From assembly GCA_937880925.1 (NCBI GenBank), contig CALGGB010000278.1, positions 1 through 58,572 of the forward strand: a DNA stretch of 58,572 bases, read 5' to 3'. Positions 35,582 through 50,990 of this stretch are shown here, piece by piece. How positions within the stretch are numbered: position 1 is the first letter of the stretch; each line of letters opens with the position of its first letter. The notes beneath the pieces are model-generated. The model searched no databases. It saw nothing but the letters and a program-made list of their open reading frames with translations, and was not told the origin of the DNA. The stretch is from an uncultured Rhodospirillaceae bacterium (GTDB taxonomy: Bacteria > Pseudomonadota > Alphaproteobacteria > SP197). A program made the translations under genes and the position numbers.

Positions 35582-37603
35582 TCAGCGGTCGCGGCCCCGA
35601 TCGTCTGGCGGGGTCGCCTCACCGCCGGCAAGTTCGCCAAACAGGCTGTCGAGCAGGGCGTCGAAGCTGCCGCCATCACCGCCCGCGTCCGTCTCCCCGG
35701 GGGGCGGTGCGGCATCAAGCAGGGCCAGAACCGGCCGCCCGGCCTCGGCGCGCAGCATGAATTCGGACCAGATTCGCGCTGGCAGGCCGCCGCCGGTGAC
35801 CCGGTCCATGGGCGTGTTGTTGTCGTTGCCGACCCAGACGCCGGTCACCAGCCCTCGGGTGAACCCGACGAACCAGGCATCGCGGTAATCCTGGCTGGTG
35901 CCGGTCTTGCCTGCTGCGGGGCGGTCGATTGCGGCAGCCTTGCCGGTGCCGGTCTGGATGTTGGCCGCCAGCATATCGACCATGCCGGCGACCACAGCGG
36001 GGTCGAGCACGCGCTGCTGGGGCATGGTCTGGCGCTGGTAGAGCACCTGGCCTTCGCGCGTGGCGATATGCGTGATGACATAGGGCCAGGCGATGTTGCC
36101 CTGGTTGGCGAGCGCGGCATAGGCGGCGGTCAGTTCCAGGGGGGTTACTTCCGTGGTGCCCAGCGCCAGGCTCGGCAGGGGCGGCAGTTCCGCGGTGATG
36201 CCCAGGCGATGGGCGAGGCCGACGACGTTTTTCATGCCGACACGCCAGGCAACATCGGCCGCGACGGTGTTGATCGAGTCGGCCAGCGCCTGGCGCAGGC
36301 TGACCGCACCCCGGTAATCGCCGTCGAAGTTGCCGGGGCTCCAGCCCTGGATGGTGACCGGCTGGTCGATCACCACATCGTCGGGCCGCATGCCCGCTTC
36401 CAGCGCCGCCAGATAGACAAACAGCTTGAAGGCCGAGCCGGGCTGGCGCTGGGCCTGGACGGCGCGGTTGAACTGACTGGCGCTGTAGTCGGCGCCGCCG
36501 ACCATGGCCATCACCGCGCCATCGGGCGCCATGGCGACGATGGCGCCCTGGTGGGCATTGCGCTCCATGCCTTCGCCGGCAAGCGCCGCAGCCAGCACAT
36601 CGCCCGCGGCGCGCTCCATCTGCGGATCGATGGTCGTGGTGATGACGATGTCGCCGGCCACCGTGCCGATGTAGTCGGCCGCGCGCGAAACCACCCAGTC
36701 GGCGGCGTAACGCGCCGAACCGCCCGCTACACGCGGGCCGACCAGATCGAGCGGGGCGAGCTTGGCGCCTTCGGCGGCAGCGGCGTCGATGAAACCCGCT
36801 TCGACCATGTTGTCGATCACCTCGGCGGTGCGTGCGCGTGCCGCTGCGGGGTCGGCGGCGGGATTGAAGCGCGACGGCGCCTTCAGCAGGCCGGCAATCA
36901 TGGCGCATTCGGCCAGCGAGAGTTCGCCTACCGGCTTGCCGAAGTAACGCCGCGCCGCAGCATCGGCGCCATAGGTGCCGGCCCCCAGATAGACGCGGTT
37001 GAAGTAGATCGCGAGCAGCTCCTGCTTGCTGAAGCGCCGTTCCAGCCAGAGGGCGAGCAGGGCTTCCTGGATCTTGCGCTTGAAGGAACGCTCAGGTGTG
37101 AGGAACAGGTTCTTGGCAAGCTGCTGGGTGATCGTGCTGCCGCCCTCGACGACACCACCGGCGCGCAGGTTGGCCCAGGCCGCGCGCGCGATGCCGCGCA
37201 GGTCGACGCCGGGATGGCTGAAGAAGCGGCGGTCCTCGGTCGCCAGCACCGCCTGGATCAGCGCCGGGGGCAGATCCTCGTAATGAAGCGGCGTGCCGTG
37301 CAGTTCGCCATAGGTCGCCAGCACGCTGCCATCGGCCGCCAGCACGGTGACAGAGCCCTTGCGCTCGCCCGCCAGCATGTCGGGATCGGGCAGATCCAGG
37401 ACATACCAGCCGATCAGGCCGGCCAGCGCCAGCGTGCCCCAGATGAAGCTGACCGCGGCCCAGCGCAGCATCGTGCGCCAGAAACTGCGGCGCTCCCCGG
37501 CGCGTTTGGGTGCACCCTGCTTTGCCGCGCCCGGTTTGGTCGTGGCACGGCTGCGCGGTGCCGGTTTCTTGCCGGTCTTCTTCGGGGTCGGGCGTTTGGC
37601 CAT
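35582..37603 (-). CDS. Class A penicillin-binding protein (PBP1A family)
   Basis: A 673-residue bifunctional peptidoglycan synthase. A Lys/Pro-rich cytoplasmic tail of about 40 residues leads to one transmembrane helix (about 45-68). The glycosyltransferase (GT51) domain has the catalytic Glu in ATEDRRFFSHPGVD, then GGSTITQQLAKNLFLTPERSFKRKIQE and KQELLAIYFNRVYLGAGTYG. The transpeptidase domain has PGSAFK (active Ser and Lys), DSIN and GKTGTSQDYRDAWFVGFT. It is shorter than E. coli PBP1A, lacking the OB insert. It follows gyrB on the same strand and could respond to the LpoA-like protein at 8887, which is inference. Confidence 0.93.
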   Translation of the reverse strand: MAKRPTPKKTGKKPAPRSRATTKPGAAKQGAPKRAGERRSFWRTMLRWAAVSFIWGTLALAGLIGWYVLDLPDPDMLAGERKGSVTVLAADGSVLATYGELHGTPLHYEDLPPALIQAVLATEDRRFFSHPGVDLRGIARAAWANLRAGGVVEGGSTITQQLAKNLFLTPERSFKRKIQEALLALWLERRFSKQELLAIYFNRVYLGAGTYGADAAARRYFGKPVGELSLAECAMIAGLLKAPSRFNPAADPAAARARTAEVIDNMVEAGFIDAAAAEGAKLAPLDLVGPRVAGGSARYAADWVVSRAADYIGTVAGDIVITTTIDPQMERAAGDVLAAALAGEGMERNAHQGAIVAMAPDGAVMAMVGGADYSASQFNRAVQAQRQPGSAFKLFVYLAALEAGMRPDDVVIDQPVTIQGWSPGNFDGDYRGAVSLRQALADSINTVAADVAWRVGMKNVVGLAHRLGITAELPPLPSLALGTTEVTPLELTAAYAALANQGNIAWPYVITHIATREGQVLYQRQTMPQQRVLDPAVVAGMVDMLAANIQTGTGKAAAIDRPAAGKTGTSQDYRDAWFVGFTRGLVTGVWVGNDNNTPMDRVTGGGLPARIWSEFMLRAEAGRPVLALLDAAPPPGETDAGGDGGSFDALLDSLFGELAGGEATPPDDRGRDR

Positions 37604-37652
37604 GGTGCTCTGGTGGCTAGGGCGGGGCCGTCACAACGGACGGCACCGGACC

Positions 37653-41266
<3,614 letters not shown>

Positions 41267-41274
41267 GCCGCCGG

Positions 41275-42393
41275 TCAGACCCGCATCGGCATGAGGACGT
41301 AAAGCGTGCGGTCGTCGCTGGTGTCGTTGACGATGGTGGGCGAGACGGCGTCCGCCATGGTGAAGCGCATGCGCTCACCCTCGAAGTTGCCGGCCATCTC
41401 GAGCACGTAGCGGGAGTTGAAGCCGATCTCGATGGCCGGACCGTCGTAATCGACCGGCAGTTCTTCCTCGCCCGATGCGCTGTCGGGGCTGTTGGCCGAA
41501 AGCTGCATGCGGTCCTTCTCCAGGGCCAGCTTGATCGAGCGCGACTTGTCGGTGGAGATCGCCGCCATGCGGTCGACCGCCTGCACGAAGCTCGCAGCAT
41601 CCATCTCCAGCACCTTGTCGTTGGCCGCCGGAATGACACGCTCGTAATCGGGGAAGGTGCCGTCGATCAGCTTGGAGGTGAGCACCGCGGTGTCGAAGGC
41701 GAAATGGATCTTGGTGTCGGACAGGTCGATGGTGACCGCACCGTCGATCTCGTCGACCAGCTTGCGCAGTTCGGCGATTGCCTTGCGCGGCACGATGACG
41801 CCGGGCATGCCCTCGGCACCCTCGGGCATTTCCGAATCGATCCGTGCCAGGCGGTGGCCGTCGGTCGCCACGGCGCGCAGCACAGGGCCGTTGTCGCCGG
41901 TGGCGCCGTGCAGGTAGATGCCGTTGAGGTAGTAGCGCGTCTCCTCGGTCGAGATGGCAAAGCGCGTCTTGTCGATCAGGCGGCGCAGTTCCGAGGCCGG
42001 CAGCGCGAAATGATGGCTGAAATCACCGCCCGACATGACGGGGAAGTCCTCGGGCGGCAGGCAGGGCAGGCGGAAATGGATGCGCCCGCAGGAGATCGAC
42101 AGGCGGCCGGCATCGCCCGTGGCGTCGAGCTGGACCTCGGAGCCGTCGGGCAGCTTGCGGCAGATGTCGTAGAGGACGTGGGCGGGCGCGGTGGTGGCGC
42201 CGGCGACCTGCAGGTTGGCCGGCACCATCTCGACCACTTCCAGGTCCATGTCGGTCGCGGTCAGCCGCAGCCCGTCGTCCTTGGCCTCAAGCCGGATGTT
42301 GGACAGGATGGGGATCGTGTTGCGCCGCTCAACGACACTCTGCACATGGGCCAGCGCCCGCAGCAGGACGGCACGTTCGATAGCCAGCTTCAT
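41275..42393 (-). CDS. dnaN: DNA polymerase III beta subunit (sliding clamp)
   Basis: A 372-residue clamp. The N-terminus is MKLAIERAVLLRALAHVQSVVERRNTIPILSNI, matching the family start, so ATG 42393 is used rather than a longer frame. LRLTATDMDLEV, AVATDGHRLA and FPDYERVIP mark the repeated domains, and the C-terminus ends YVLMPMRV, with the usual M-P-M-R. The order dnaA-dnaN-recF-gyrB is conserved. Confidence 0.98.
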   Translation of the reverse strand: MKLAIERAVLLRALAHVQSVVERRNTIPILSNIRLEAKDDGLRLTATDMDLEVVEMVPANLQVAGATTAPAHVLYDICRKLPDGSEVQLDATGDAGRLSISCGRIHFRLPCLPPEDFPVMSGGDFSHHFALPASELRRLIDKTRFAISTEETRYYLNGIYLHGATGDNGPVLRAVATDGHRLARIDSEMPEGAEGMPGVIVPRKAIAELRKLVDEIDGAVTIDLSDTKIHFAFDTAVLTSKLIDGTFPDYERVIPAANDKVLEMDAASFVQAVDRMAAISTDKSRSIKLALEKDRMQLSANSPDSASGEEELPVDYDGPAIEIGFNSRYVLEMAGNFEGERMRFTMADAVSPTIVNDTSDDRTLYVLMPMRV

Positions 42394-42610
42394 CGCCTGA
42401 AAACCCGTAGCGGTTGGAGAATCGGGAGCTTTTCCCCATTCGAAGGAAGAGCGGAACGGATCGTGAAAATCCGTGTCCCGAGCCAGACGGGGCAAACTAG
42501 CAGAAATGCGCTCGAAACGCCAGTTTTCGACCCCGGATTCGGCCTCTGCAAGGCCCTGGAATCGCTGGACTATTTCACATCCAGCCGAGGAAGGCGCACA
42601 ACCGCTGCGA

Positions 42611-44011
42611 TCAGCTCTCGAGCATACGCTCCAGAAGCTCGACATCCTCGGAGAAGGCGGGGTCGCCCGCCATCAGCTCTTCGACCTTCTTGACCCCGTG
42701 CATGACGGTGGTGTGGTCGCGTCCGCCGAACTTGCGTCCGATCTCGGGCAGGCTGCGGCTGGTCAGCCGCTTGGCCAGGTACATGGCGATCTGGCGCGGC
42801 CGGGCGATGGCGCGCTGCTTGCGCGCCGAGACCATGTCGGCAAGCCGGATGTTGAAGTGCTCGGCGACCTTCTTCTGGATTTCCTCGATGGTGACCCGGC
42901 GGTCCTGGGCGCGCAGCAGGTCGCGCAGCAGGTCCTGGGTCGATTCCAGGGTCACGGGACGGCCGACGAGCTGGCAGTGGGCCAGAACCCGGTTCAGCGC
43001 GCCTTCGAGCTCGCGCACGTTGGAAGTGACCTTGTGGGCGAGGAACTCCAGCACGCGAGGCGGCACGGCGACGTCGGGGAACTGTGCGGCCTTTGCCTGG
43101 AGGATGCCCAGGCGCAGCTCGTAATCGGCCGGATGGATATCGGCAACCAGGCCCCAGCCCAGGCGGGAGCGCAGGCGCTCCTCCATGCCGTCGAGGTCGC
43201 TGGGCGAACGGTCGCCCGAGATCACGACCTGGCGGGCCTGGTCGACCAGGGCGTTGAAGGTGTGGAAGAACTCCTCCTGGGTGGAATCCTTGCCCGCAAT
43301 GAACTGGATGTCGTCGATCATCAGCACGTCGACGGCGCGGAACTGGTCCTTGAAGGCCATCGTGTCCTTGTAGCGAAGGGCACGAATGAACTTGTACATG
43401 AACTTCTCGGCCGACATGTAGAGCACCTTGCGGCCCGGCTTCTTGGACCGGACATGCCAGGCGATGGCGTGCATCAGGTGGGTCTTGCCCAGCCCGACGC
43501 CGCCGTAGAGAAACAATGGGTTGAAGGTGACCGAATCGGCCTCGGCAACGCGGCGCGCCGCGGCATGGGCAAATTCGTTGGTCTTGCCGACCACGAAGTT
43601 GTCGAAGGTGAAGCGGGGATCGAGGCTGGCGGCGAAGGCATCGGCCTCCTCCACCGGATCGGCGACCGGGCCGTCATGGGCGACCATGCCCAGATCGCGG
43701 CGCGCGGGCACGACCTCGCGACGCACCGCGCGGCGCTCGACCTGGCCGACCTTGATGGCGATGCCGGTCACCGAGTCGTTCTCGCCGCACCACAGATCCT
43801 TCAGCCGCTCGCCGCAGCGCGAGAGCACCCAATCCTTCATGTTGCCGGAAGGAACGCGCATCACGACGTCGCCGCCGGCGACCCCGTCGAGCGAGAGCGG
43901 ACGCAACCATGTCTTGAATGCCGCTTCTCCGAGCTCGGCCCGAAGACGGCCCCGCACACGCTTCCACTGCTCTTCGACAGCCGGATCGAGAACCAAGCTA
44001 TTGGCAGCCAT
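42611..44011 (-). CDS. dnaA: Chromosomal replication initiator DnaA
   Basis: A 466-residue AAA+ initiator. Domain I has WKRVRGRLRAELGEAAFKTWLRPL. Domain III opens TFDNFVVGKTNEFAHAAARRVAE, with Walker A LYGGVGLGKTHLMHAI, Walker B VDVLMIDDIQFIAGK and KVTSNVRELEGALNRV. Domain IV ends with the DnaA-box-binding GRKFGGRDHTTVMHGVKK. ATG 44011 lies eight bases after AAGGAGAG. It heads dnaA-dnaN-recF-gyrB. No DnaA-box cluster is visible next to it. Confidence 0.98.
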   Translation of the reverse strand: MAANSLVLDPAVEEQWKRVRGRLRAELGEAAFKTWLRPLSLDGVAGGDVVMRVPSGNMKDWVLSRCGERLKDLWCGENDSVTGIAIKVGQVERRAVRREVVPARRDLGMVAHDGPVADPVEEADAFAASLDPRFTFDNFVVGKTNEFAHAAARRVAEADSVTFNPLFLYGGVGLGKTHLMHAIAWHVRSKKPGRKVLYMSAEKFMYKFIRALRYKDTMAFKDQFRAVDVLMIDDIQFIAGKDSTQEEFFHTFNALVDQARQVVISGDRSPSDLDGMEERLRSRLGWGLVADIHPADYELRLGILQAKAAQFPDVAVPPRVLEFLAHKVTSNVRELEGALNRVLAHCQLVGRPVTLESTQDLLRDLLRAQDRRVTIEEIQKKVAEHFNIRLADMVSARKQRAIARPRQIAMYLAKRLTSRSLPEIGRKFGGRDHTTVMHGVKKVEELMAGDPAFSEDVELLERMLES

Positions 44012-44516
44012 CCATACTCTCCTTCTGACACCGGCGGCCGCCATGGACCGCCCGGTATCGCCGGCACCCTAAAGCGGCGCGCCGAAGTCCAAGGACACCA
44101 GGGCGAGGGCGCCATGTCGGCGCTGCCTACCCTGAGTCACACCGTTGTAATCGATTCGCGGAGAAGATGCTGCAATGACCGTTGCAGAAGTCGAAAAATC
44201 TTTTTGTTTCAACCGTTTGGTCAAGTCTTCAATCCCTGCCGCACAAGAAACGCGAGCAAGTCGCGTAGCCCCGCCTCCGGGTCAGGAACCGCCGCGCAGG
44301 GACGAACCACTCTCATCGGCGCGACACGTTGTCGCCGCCGTTCCGGTCCGCCGATGCGGCACGTTGGCCGCCTGCGCGTTTGTGTTCTTGAGGTCGGTCC
44401 CTCGACCCGGCTGGCACCATAGACCAGGGCGGGCGAAAGCAGCAATGGGATCAAAAATGGAATCTGTGACCGCTCGCGATCATAACACGCATTGGTTGCA
44501 TAACTGCAACATGACC
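44012..44516. other. dnaA upstream region
   Basis: About 500 bases with no gene. Two related inverted repeats are present: CTGCAA-N6-TTGCAG at 44170-44187 and GTTGCA-TAAC-TGCAAC at 44495-44510. On the minus strand TTGACC at 44219-44224 could be a -35 for dnaA, but the AGATTT 17 bases on is a weak -10. I see no TTATCCACA-type DnaA boxes, so there is no evidence for oriC here. Confidence 0.5.
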
Positions 44517-44560
44517 CTGAAACGACAAGGGCGCCGGACCTGGTGGTCCGACGCCCTTGT
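44517..44560 (-). terminator. Rho-independent terminator of rpsT
   Basis: A long stem, ACAAGGGCG/CGCCCTTGT continued by CGGACC/GGTCCG around a TGGT loop, with one mismatch. Read on the minus strand it is followed by TCGTTT. It lies 36 bases after the rpsT stop and separates rpsT from dnaA. Confidence 0.8.
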
Positions 44561-44595
44561 TGAACACGATGATGTGCGCCCGGCGGGCGCGGCGA

Positions 44596-44856
44596 CTACA
44601 TCTTGGCGACGCGATGCGCCAGACGCGACACCTTTCGCGATGCAGTGTTGGAATGCAACACAGGCGTCTTTGCTGCCTTCATGATCTCGGGCTCGGCCGC
44701 GCGCAGGGCAGCGGTGGCGGCTTCCTTGTCGCCGGCCAGGATCGCCTGCTCGACGCCGCGCACATAGCTCCTCACGCGGCTCATGCGCGCGCGGTTTACC
44801 GCGGTCTTCCGGGCGGTCTGGCGAACCCGCTTCTTGGCTTGCAGGGTATTGGCCAT
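44596..44856 (-). CDS. rpsT: 30S ribosomal protein S20
   Basis: An 87-residue basic helical protein that binds 16S rRNA. The sequence starts [21 protein letters not shown] and ends [16 protein letters not shown], with the S20 [11 protein letters not shown] signature. It lies upstream of dnaA, the usual alphaproteobacterial position, and is closed by its own terminator. Confidence 0.98.
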   Translation of the reverse strand: MANTLQAKKRVRQTARKTAVNRARMSRVRSYVRGVEQAILAGDKEAATAALRAAEPEIMKAAKTPVLHSNTASRKVSRLAHRVAKM

Positions 44857-45040
44857 GGTTGTTCTCGTCCTTGGAGTAAATTGGGTTGGCGCGCTTATAC
44901 CGATGGTCCCATAGGGCGTCAACGCCACGGGATTCCTAGGGCTTGAGGCCCGCCGCCGGGGCCTTGCCACCCTCATCGCCGTGTAAGGCAAGCACCGGCT
45001 TTGCGAATCGCACCGAGAGGTCGGGCGAATCGGCGAGTGG

Positions 45041-45874
45041 TCAGCGCTGGCAGGCGCCGCAGTAGAAGGTCGAGCGGTTGGCCTGCACGATTCGCCCGAT
45101 TGCACCCTTGCAACCCGGAGTCGGACAGGGCTCGCCGACCCGGTCATAGACCCGGAAGCTGTGCTGGAAGTAGCCGAGCTCACCGGAAGCCTGACGATGA
45201 TCGCGCAGGGAGGAGCCGCCCGCCGCGATCGCCTCGTTCAGCACGTCGATGATCGCGGGCACCAGCCGTTCGGCGCGTCTGCCCGCCACGCTGGCGGCCA
45301 GGCGGCGCGGCGAGATGCCCGCCCGGTGCAGCGACTCGCAGGCATAGATGTTGCCGACGCCGCCGACCACGCGCTGGTCGAGCAGGGCGGCCTTGATCGG
45401 CGTCTTCTTGCCGGCAAGGCGCGCCGAGAGATGCACGGCATCAAAACCCGGCTGCAGCGGATCGAGCGCGATCGAAGCCAGAAGCGGGTGCGTTGCCTCA
45501 TCACGCGCCGTCGTCAGGGTCATCAGGCCGAATCGGCGATGGTCGTTGAAGACGATGCGCTCGCCGGTCTCGACGGTGAAGACGACATGGTCGTGTTTGT
45601 CGGGCGGCTGGTTGGAGCCGGCGGGCAGCACCACCATGCGGCCCGACATGCCCAGATGGCAGATCAGCACCTGACCGTCCTCCAGGTCGAACAGCAGGTA
45701 CTTGGCCTTGCGCCGCAGCGCGGTGACGCGGCGGCCCTCCACGAAACCGGCAAAGCCGATCGGAAAGGGAATGCGCAGGTTCGGCCGGCGTTGCTCCAGC
45801 GTGACGATGCGCTTGCCTTCCAGCACAGGCTGCAGGCCGCGGCGGACGGTTTCGACTTCGGGAAGCTCGGGCAT
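45041..45874 (-). CDS. mutM: Formamidopyrimidine-DNA glycosylase
   Basis: A 277-residue base-excision repair enzyme that removes 8-oxoguanine and opened purines. The N-terminus [14 protein letters not shown] carries the catalytic Pro2 and Glu3. Further motifs are [19 protein letters not shown], the helix-two-turn-helix Asn region [12 protein letters not shown], and the zinc finger CPTPGC with CGAC at the end. All four zinc cysteines are present. With nth damaged in this sequence, it is the intact base-excision glycosylase visible here. It is divergent from ubiE. Confidence 0.98.
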   Translation of the reverse strand: MPELPEVETVRRGLQPVLEGKRIVTLEQRRPNLRIPFPIGFAGFVEGRRVTALRRKAKYLLFDLEDGQVLICHLGMSGRMVVLPAGSNQPPDKHDHVVFTVETGERIVFNDHRRFGLMTLTTARDEATHPLLASIALDPLQPGFDAVHLSARLAGKKTPIKAALLDQRVVGGVGNIYACESLHRAGISPRRLAASVAGRRAERLVPAIIDVLNEAIAAGGSSLRDHRQASGELGYFQHSFRVYDRVGEPCPTPGCKGAIGRIVQANRSTFYCGACQR

Positions 45875-45956
45875 GGCGCGACGCTACAGGCTTTCTTGCG
45901 GCGGCGGAATCGGATGTAGTTCCCTCGATCCCCGTTCCGATTTATGGTCCGCCGCC

Positions 45957-46709
45957 ATGGCGCGCCCCCTTGAAATCGATCATGCCACCCGCTTCGGTGA
46001 GCGCCGCGTCGCCGAGGACGAGAAGGGCTCCCTCGTGCGCGCCGTGTTCCGCAACGTGGCGCCCCGTTACGACCTGATGAACGACCTGATGAGTGCCGGC
46101 GTCCACCGCGTGTGGAAGCGCACCATGGTCAACCGTGTCGCCGAAGCCGGCGCCGGCGTGGCGGTCGACGTTGCCGGCGGCACCGGCGACATCGCCTTCC
46201 GCCTGAAGGAGCGCGGCTTCGAGGTCGCGGTCGTCGACATCAACGACGCCATGCTGGGTGTGGGCCGCGACCGCGCGCTCGACCGCGCCGTCACCCAGGG
46301 CATCACATGGACCTGCGGCGATGCCGAGGCCCTGCCGCTGCGCGATTCCAGCGTTGATGCCTATACGATCGCCTTCGGCATCCGCAACGTCACCCATCTT
46401 TCCACGGCGCTCGCCGAGGCCCGCCGCGTGTTGAAGCCCGGCGGGCGTTTTGCCTGCCTGGAATTCGGCCATGTCGTGGTGCCCGTGCTCGACCGGCTTT
46501 ATGCCCGCTACAGCGATGCGGTACTGCCGCGCCTGGGCGGCATCATCGCGGGTGATGCCGATTCCTACCGTTATCTCGTCGACAGCATCCGCGCCTTCCC
46601 CGAACAGGCCGATTTCGCAGCACTCGTCGCCGAAGCCGGCCTTGCCCACGTCGGCACGACCAATCTTTCGGGCGGCATCGCTGCGCTCACCACCGCCTGG
46701 CGCCTGTGA
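45957..46709 (+). CDS. ubiE: Ubiquinone/menaquinone C-methyltransferase UbiE
   Basis: A 250-residue SAM methyltransferase that C-methylates the quinone ring. Motifs are VFRNVAPRYDLMNDLMSAGVHRVWKR (family start block), VDVAGGTGDIAFRL (motif I), GDAEALPLRDSSVDAYTIAFGIRNVTH, and EARRVLKPGGRFACLEF. The region YRYLVDSIRAFPEQADFAALVAEAG is also typical. ubiB follows after 34 bases, forming the common ubiE-ubiB pair. Confidence 0.97.
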   Translation: MARPLEIDHATRFGERRVAEDEKGSLVRAVFRNVAPRYDLMNDLMSAGVHRVWKRTMVNRVAEAGAGVAVDVAGGTGDIAFRLKERGFEVAVVDINDAMLGVGRDRALDRAVTQGITWTCGDAEALPLRDSSVDAYTIAFGIRNVTHLSTALAEARRVLKPGGRFACLEFGHVVVPVLDRLYARYSDAVLPRLGGIIAGDADSYRYLVDSIRAFPEQADFAALVAEAGLAHVGTTNLSGGIAALTTAWRL

Positions 46710-46743
46710 GCGCGGGCGGCAGCGCTTCCTCGGAACGCAGAAC

Positions 46744-48300
46744 GTGACCGGTCCGATCGAGTCGGTGCGCAATCTGGCGCGCCTCTTTGCCATCGCCCGC
46801 ACCCTTGCGCGCCACGACGCGCTCTTCCCCCTGGAGCTGGCCGGAGTCGCCCCGCCAGTGATCTGGGCAGCCAAGCTGGTTTCGGCGCGCGACCAGCCGG
46901 GACGGCCCGGCGAGCGCCTGGCCCGCGCGCTGCAGGAACTGGGGCCGACCTTCATCAAGGCGGGCCAGCTTCTTTCCGTGCGCCCCGACGTGGTCGGCGA
47001 GGAGATCGCCGAGGACCTGGCAAATCTGCAGGACCATCTGCCCGCATTCCCCGCAGCCGAGGCGCGCGCCGCGGTCGAGCGCGAACTGGGCGCGCCCATT
47101 TCCAGCCTCTTCTCCCGCTTCGAGGATAAGCCGGTCGCGGCAGCCTCGATCGCCCAGGTCCACCTTGCGGTGACCTCCGACGGGCGCGACGTGGCCGTGA
47201 AGGTGCTGCGCCCCGATATCGAAGAGACCTTCCGCCGCGACCTTGATCTTGCCCACTGGCTGGCGGCCTTTGCCGAACAGGCCCGTCCCTCCCTGCGCCG
47301 CCTCAAGCCCGTCGCCGTGGTCGAGAACGTGCGCGCCTGGGTCGCCCTGGAAATGGACCTGCGCATGGAGGCCGCCGCCGCGGCCGAGCTCGAGGAGAAC
47401 TTCGCGGGCGACCCCGATTTCCGCGTGCCGGCCGTCGACTGGCAGCGCACCGCCGAACATGTGCTCACGCTCGAGCGCATCACCGGCATGCCGATCGACG
47501 AACGCGAGGCCCTGCTTGCCGCCGGCCACGACCCCGATGCCATCGTCGCCGTCGCCGCCCGCGTCTTCTTCCAGCAGGTTTTCCGCGATGGCTTCTTCCA
47601 TGCCGACATGCATCCCGGGAACCTGTTCGTCGATGCGCAGGGCCGGATCGTCGCCATCGACTTCGGCATCATGGGAAGGCTCGACCGGGCCACGCGCCTG
47701 ATCATCGCCGAGATGCTGCTGGGGTTCCTCAAGCGCGACTACAAGCGCGTCGCCGAGATCCATTTCGAGGCGGGCTTCGTGCCGGCCGACCGCTCGCGCG
47801 AACTCTTCACCCAGGCGATCCGCTCGATCGGCGAACCGATCCTGGGCAAACCGCTTGCGGAAATCTCGCTCGCCCGCCTGCTCGCCCAGCTCTTCCGCGT
47901 CACCGAGCAGTTCGGCATGCCGACCCAGCCGCAGCTGCTGCTGCTGCAGAAGACCATGCTGGTGACCGAAGGCATCGGCCGTTCGCTGGCACCCGACATC
48001 AACATGTGGCAGCTCGCCCAGCCGCTGGTCGAGGAGTGGGCGATGATCAACCTGTCGCCGCCCGCCCGCCTCTACGACGGCGCCCGGCACGCCGCCGAGA
48101 TCGCCCGCCGCCTGCCCGACCTTGCCGCCAAGGCGGCCGCCATCGTCGATGAAACCGCCGCCTCGGGCTTCCGCCTGCACCGCGATACCGTCGACGAACT
48201 GGTCGAACGCCAGTCCCGCGCAAGGAGCCGCGCCATGCGCTGGCTCTGGGCGTTGGCTACCCTCGCCCTGGTCCTCGCCCTGTTTGCGCTGGCCGACTGA
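46744..48300 (+). CDS. ubiB: Ubiquinone biosynthesis kinase-like protein UbiB
   Basis: A 518-residue atypical kinase/ATPase needed for ubiquinone synthesis at the inner membrane. Motifs are LGPTFIKAGQLLSVRPDVVGEEIAEDL (the KxGQ motif), PVAAASIAQVHLA (the Ala-rich replacement for the P-loop), VAVKVLRP, FFHADMHPGNLFVD and IDFGIMGRLD. A C-terminal hydrophobic helix (WLWALATLALVLALFALAD) anchors the membrane. The start is GTG 46744, which matches the family N-terminus. In many relatives coaBC follows directly; here katG and a repeat lie between. Confidence 0.96.
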   Translation: MTGPIESVRNLARLFAIARTLARHDALFPLELAGVAPPVIWAAKLVSARDQPGRPGERLARALQELGPTFIKAGQLLSVRPDVVGEEIAEDLANLQDHLPAFPAAEARAAVERELGAPISSLFSRFEDKPVAAASIAQVHLAVTSDGRDVAVKVLRPDIEETFRRDLDLAHWLAAFAEQARPSLRRLKPVAVVENVRAWVALEMDLRMEAAAAAELEENFAGDPDFRVPAVDWQRTAEHVLTLERITGMPIDEREALLAAGHDPDAIVAVAARVFFQQVFRDGFFHADMHPGNLFVDAQGRIVAIDFGIMGRLDRATRLIIAEMLLGFLKRDYKRVAEIHFEAGFVPADRSRELFTQAIRSIGEPILGKPLAEISLARLLAQLFRVTEQFGMPTQPQLLLLQKTMLVTEGIGRSLAPDINMWQLAQPLVEEWAMINLSPPARLYDGARHAAEIARRLPDLAAKAAAIVDETAASGFRLHRDTVDELVERQSRARSRAMRWLWALATLALVLALFALAD

Positions 48301-48324
48301 CCCGGGACTGACCCCTACTTCCCT

Positions 48325-48480
48325 GTGCGTCTGGATGCCAGCCTTCGCTGGCATGAGGAGAGTGTTGGGGTGTGTGCTGGAATGCCTCAGGGCGGCCCGA
48401 CACATTCCGCCACCGGCGCGGGCACCTTGGGCTTTTCTTGTCTTCTCCTCATGCCAGCGAAGGCTGGCATCCAGACGCAC
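48325..48480. repeat. REP-like inverted repeat pair with 37-bp perfect arms
   Basis: Two 37-base arms at 48325-48361 and 48444-48480 are exact reverse complements. Each contains its own hairpin, ATGCCAGC-CTTC-GCTGGCAT. The 82-base centre has no gene. This paired arrangement of REP-type palindromes resembles a BIME or a RAYT-mobilised doublet. It lies just after ubiB and before the katG terminator. Confidence 0.82.
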
Positions 48481-48515
48481 CGACGCCGAGCGGGGCACCA
48501 CGTACGATCCGGGCT

Positions 48516-48551
48516 CAAAGAAAAAGGGGCGGACCTTGCGGCCCGCCCCTT
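48516..48551 (-). terminator. Rho-independent terminator of katG
   Basis: A stem AAGGGGCGG/CCGCCCCTT with a 10-base loop. Read on the minus strand it is followed by TTTTTCTTTG. It lies about 25 bases after the katG stop. Confidence 0.82.
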
Positions 48552-48575
48552 CGGCGTAACGATCTTCCTGTGCGA

Positions 48576-50939
<2,364 letters not shown>

Positions 50940-50990
50940 CTATATTGTGCAGCGCACCAGTGCGGGCCAGCGCCCGCCGAAAGGACCGTC

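Noticed and set aside
44012..44516. Possible oriC upstream of dnaA
   Set aside because: No DnaA-box cluster and no AT-rich unwinding region is visible; dnaA location alone is not evidence in alphaproteobacteria.
48325..48480. CRISPR-type array or insertion sequence
   Set aside because: There are only two arms, inverted rather than direct, and no transposase; a REP doublet explains it.
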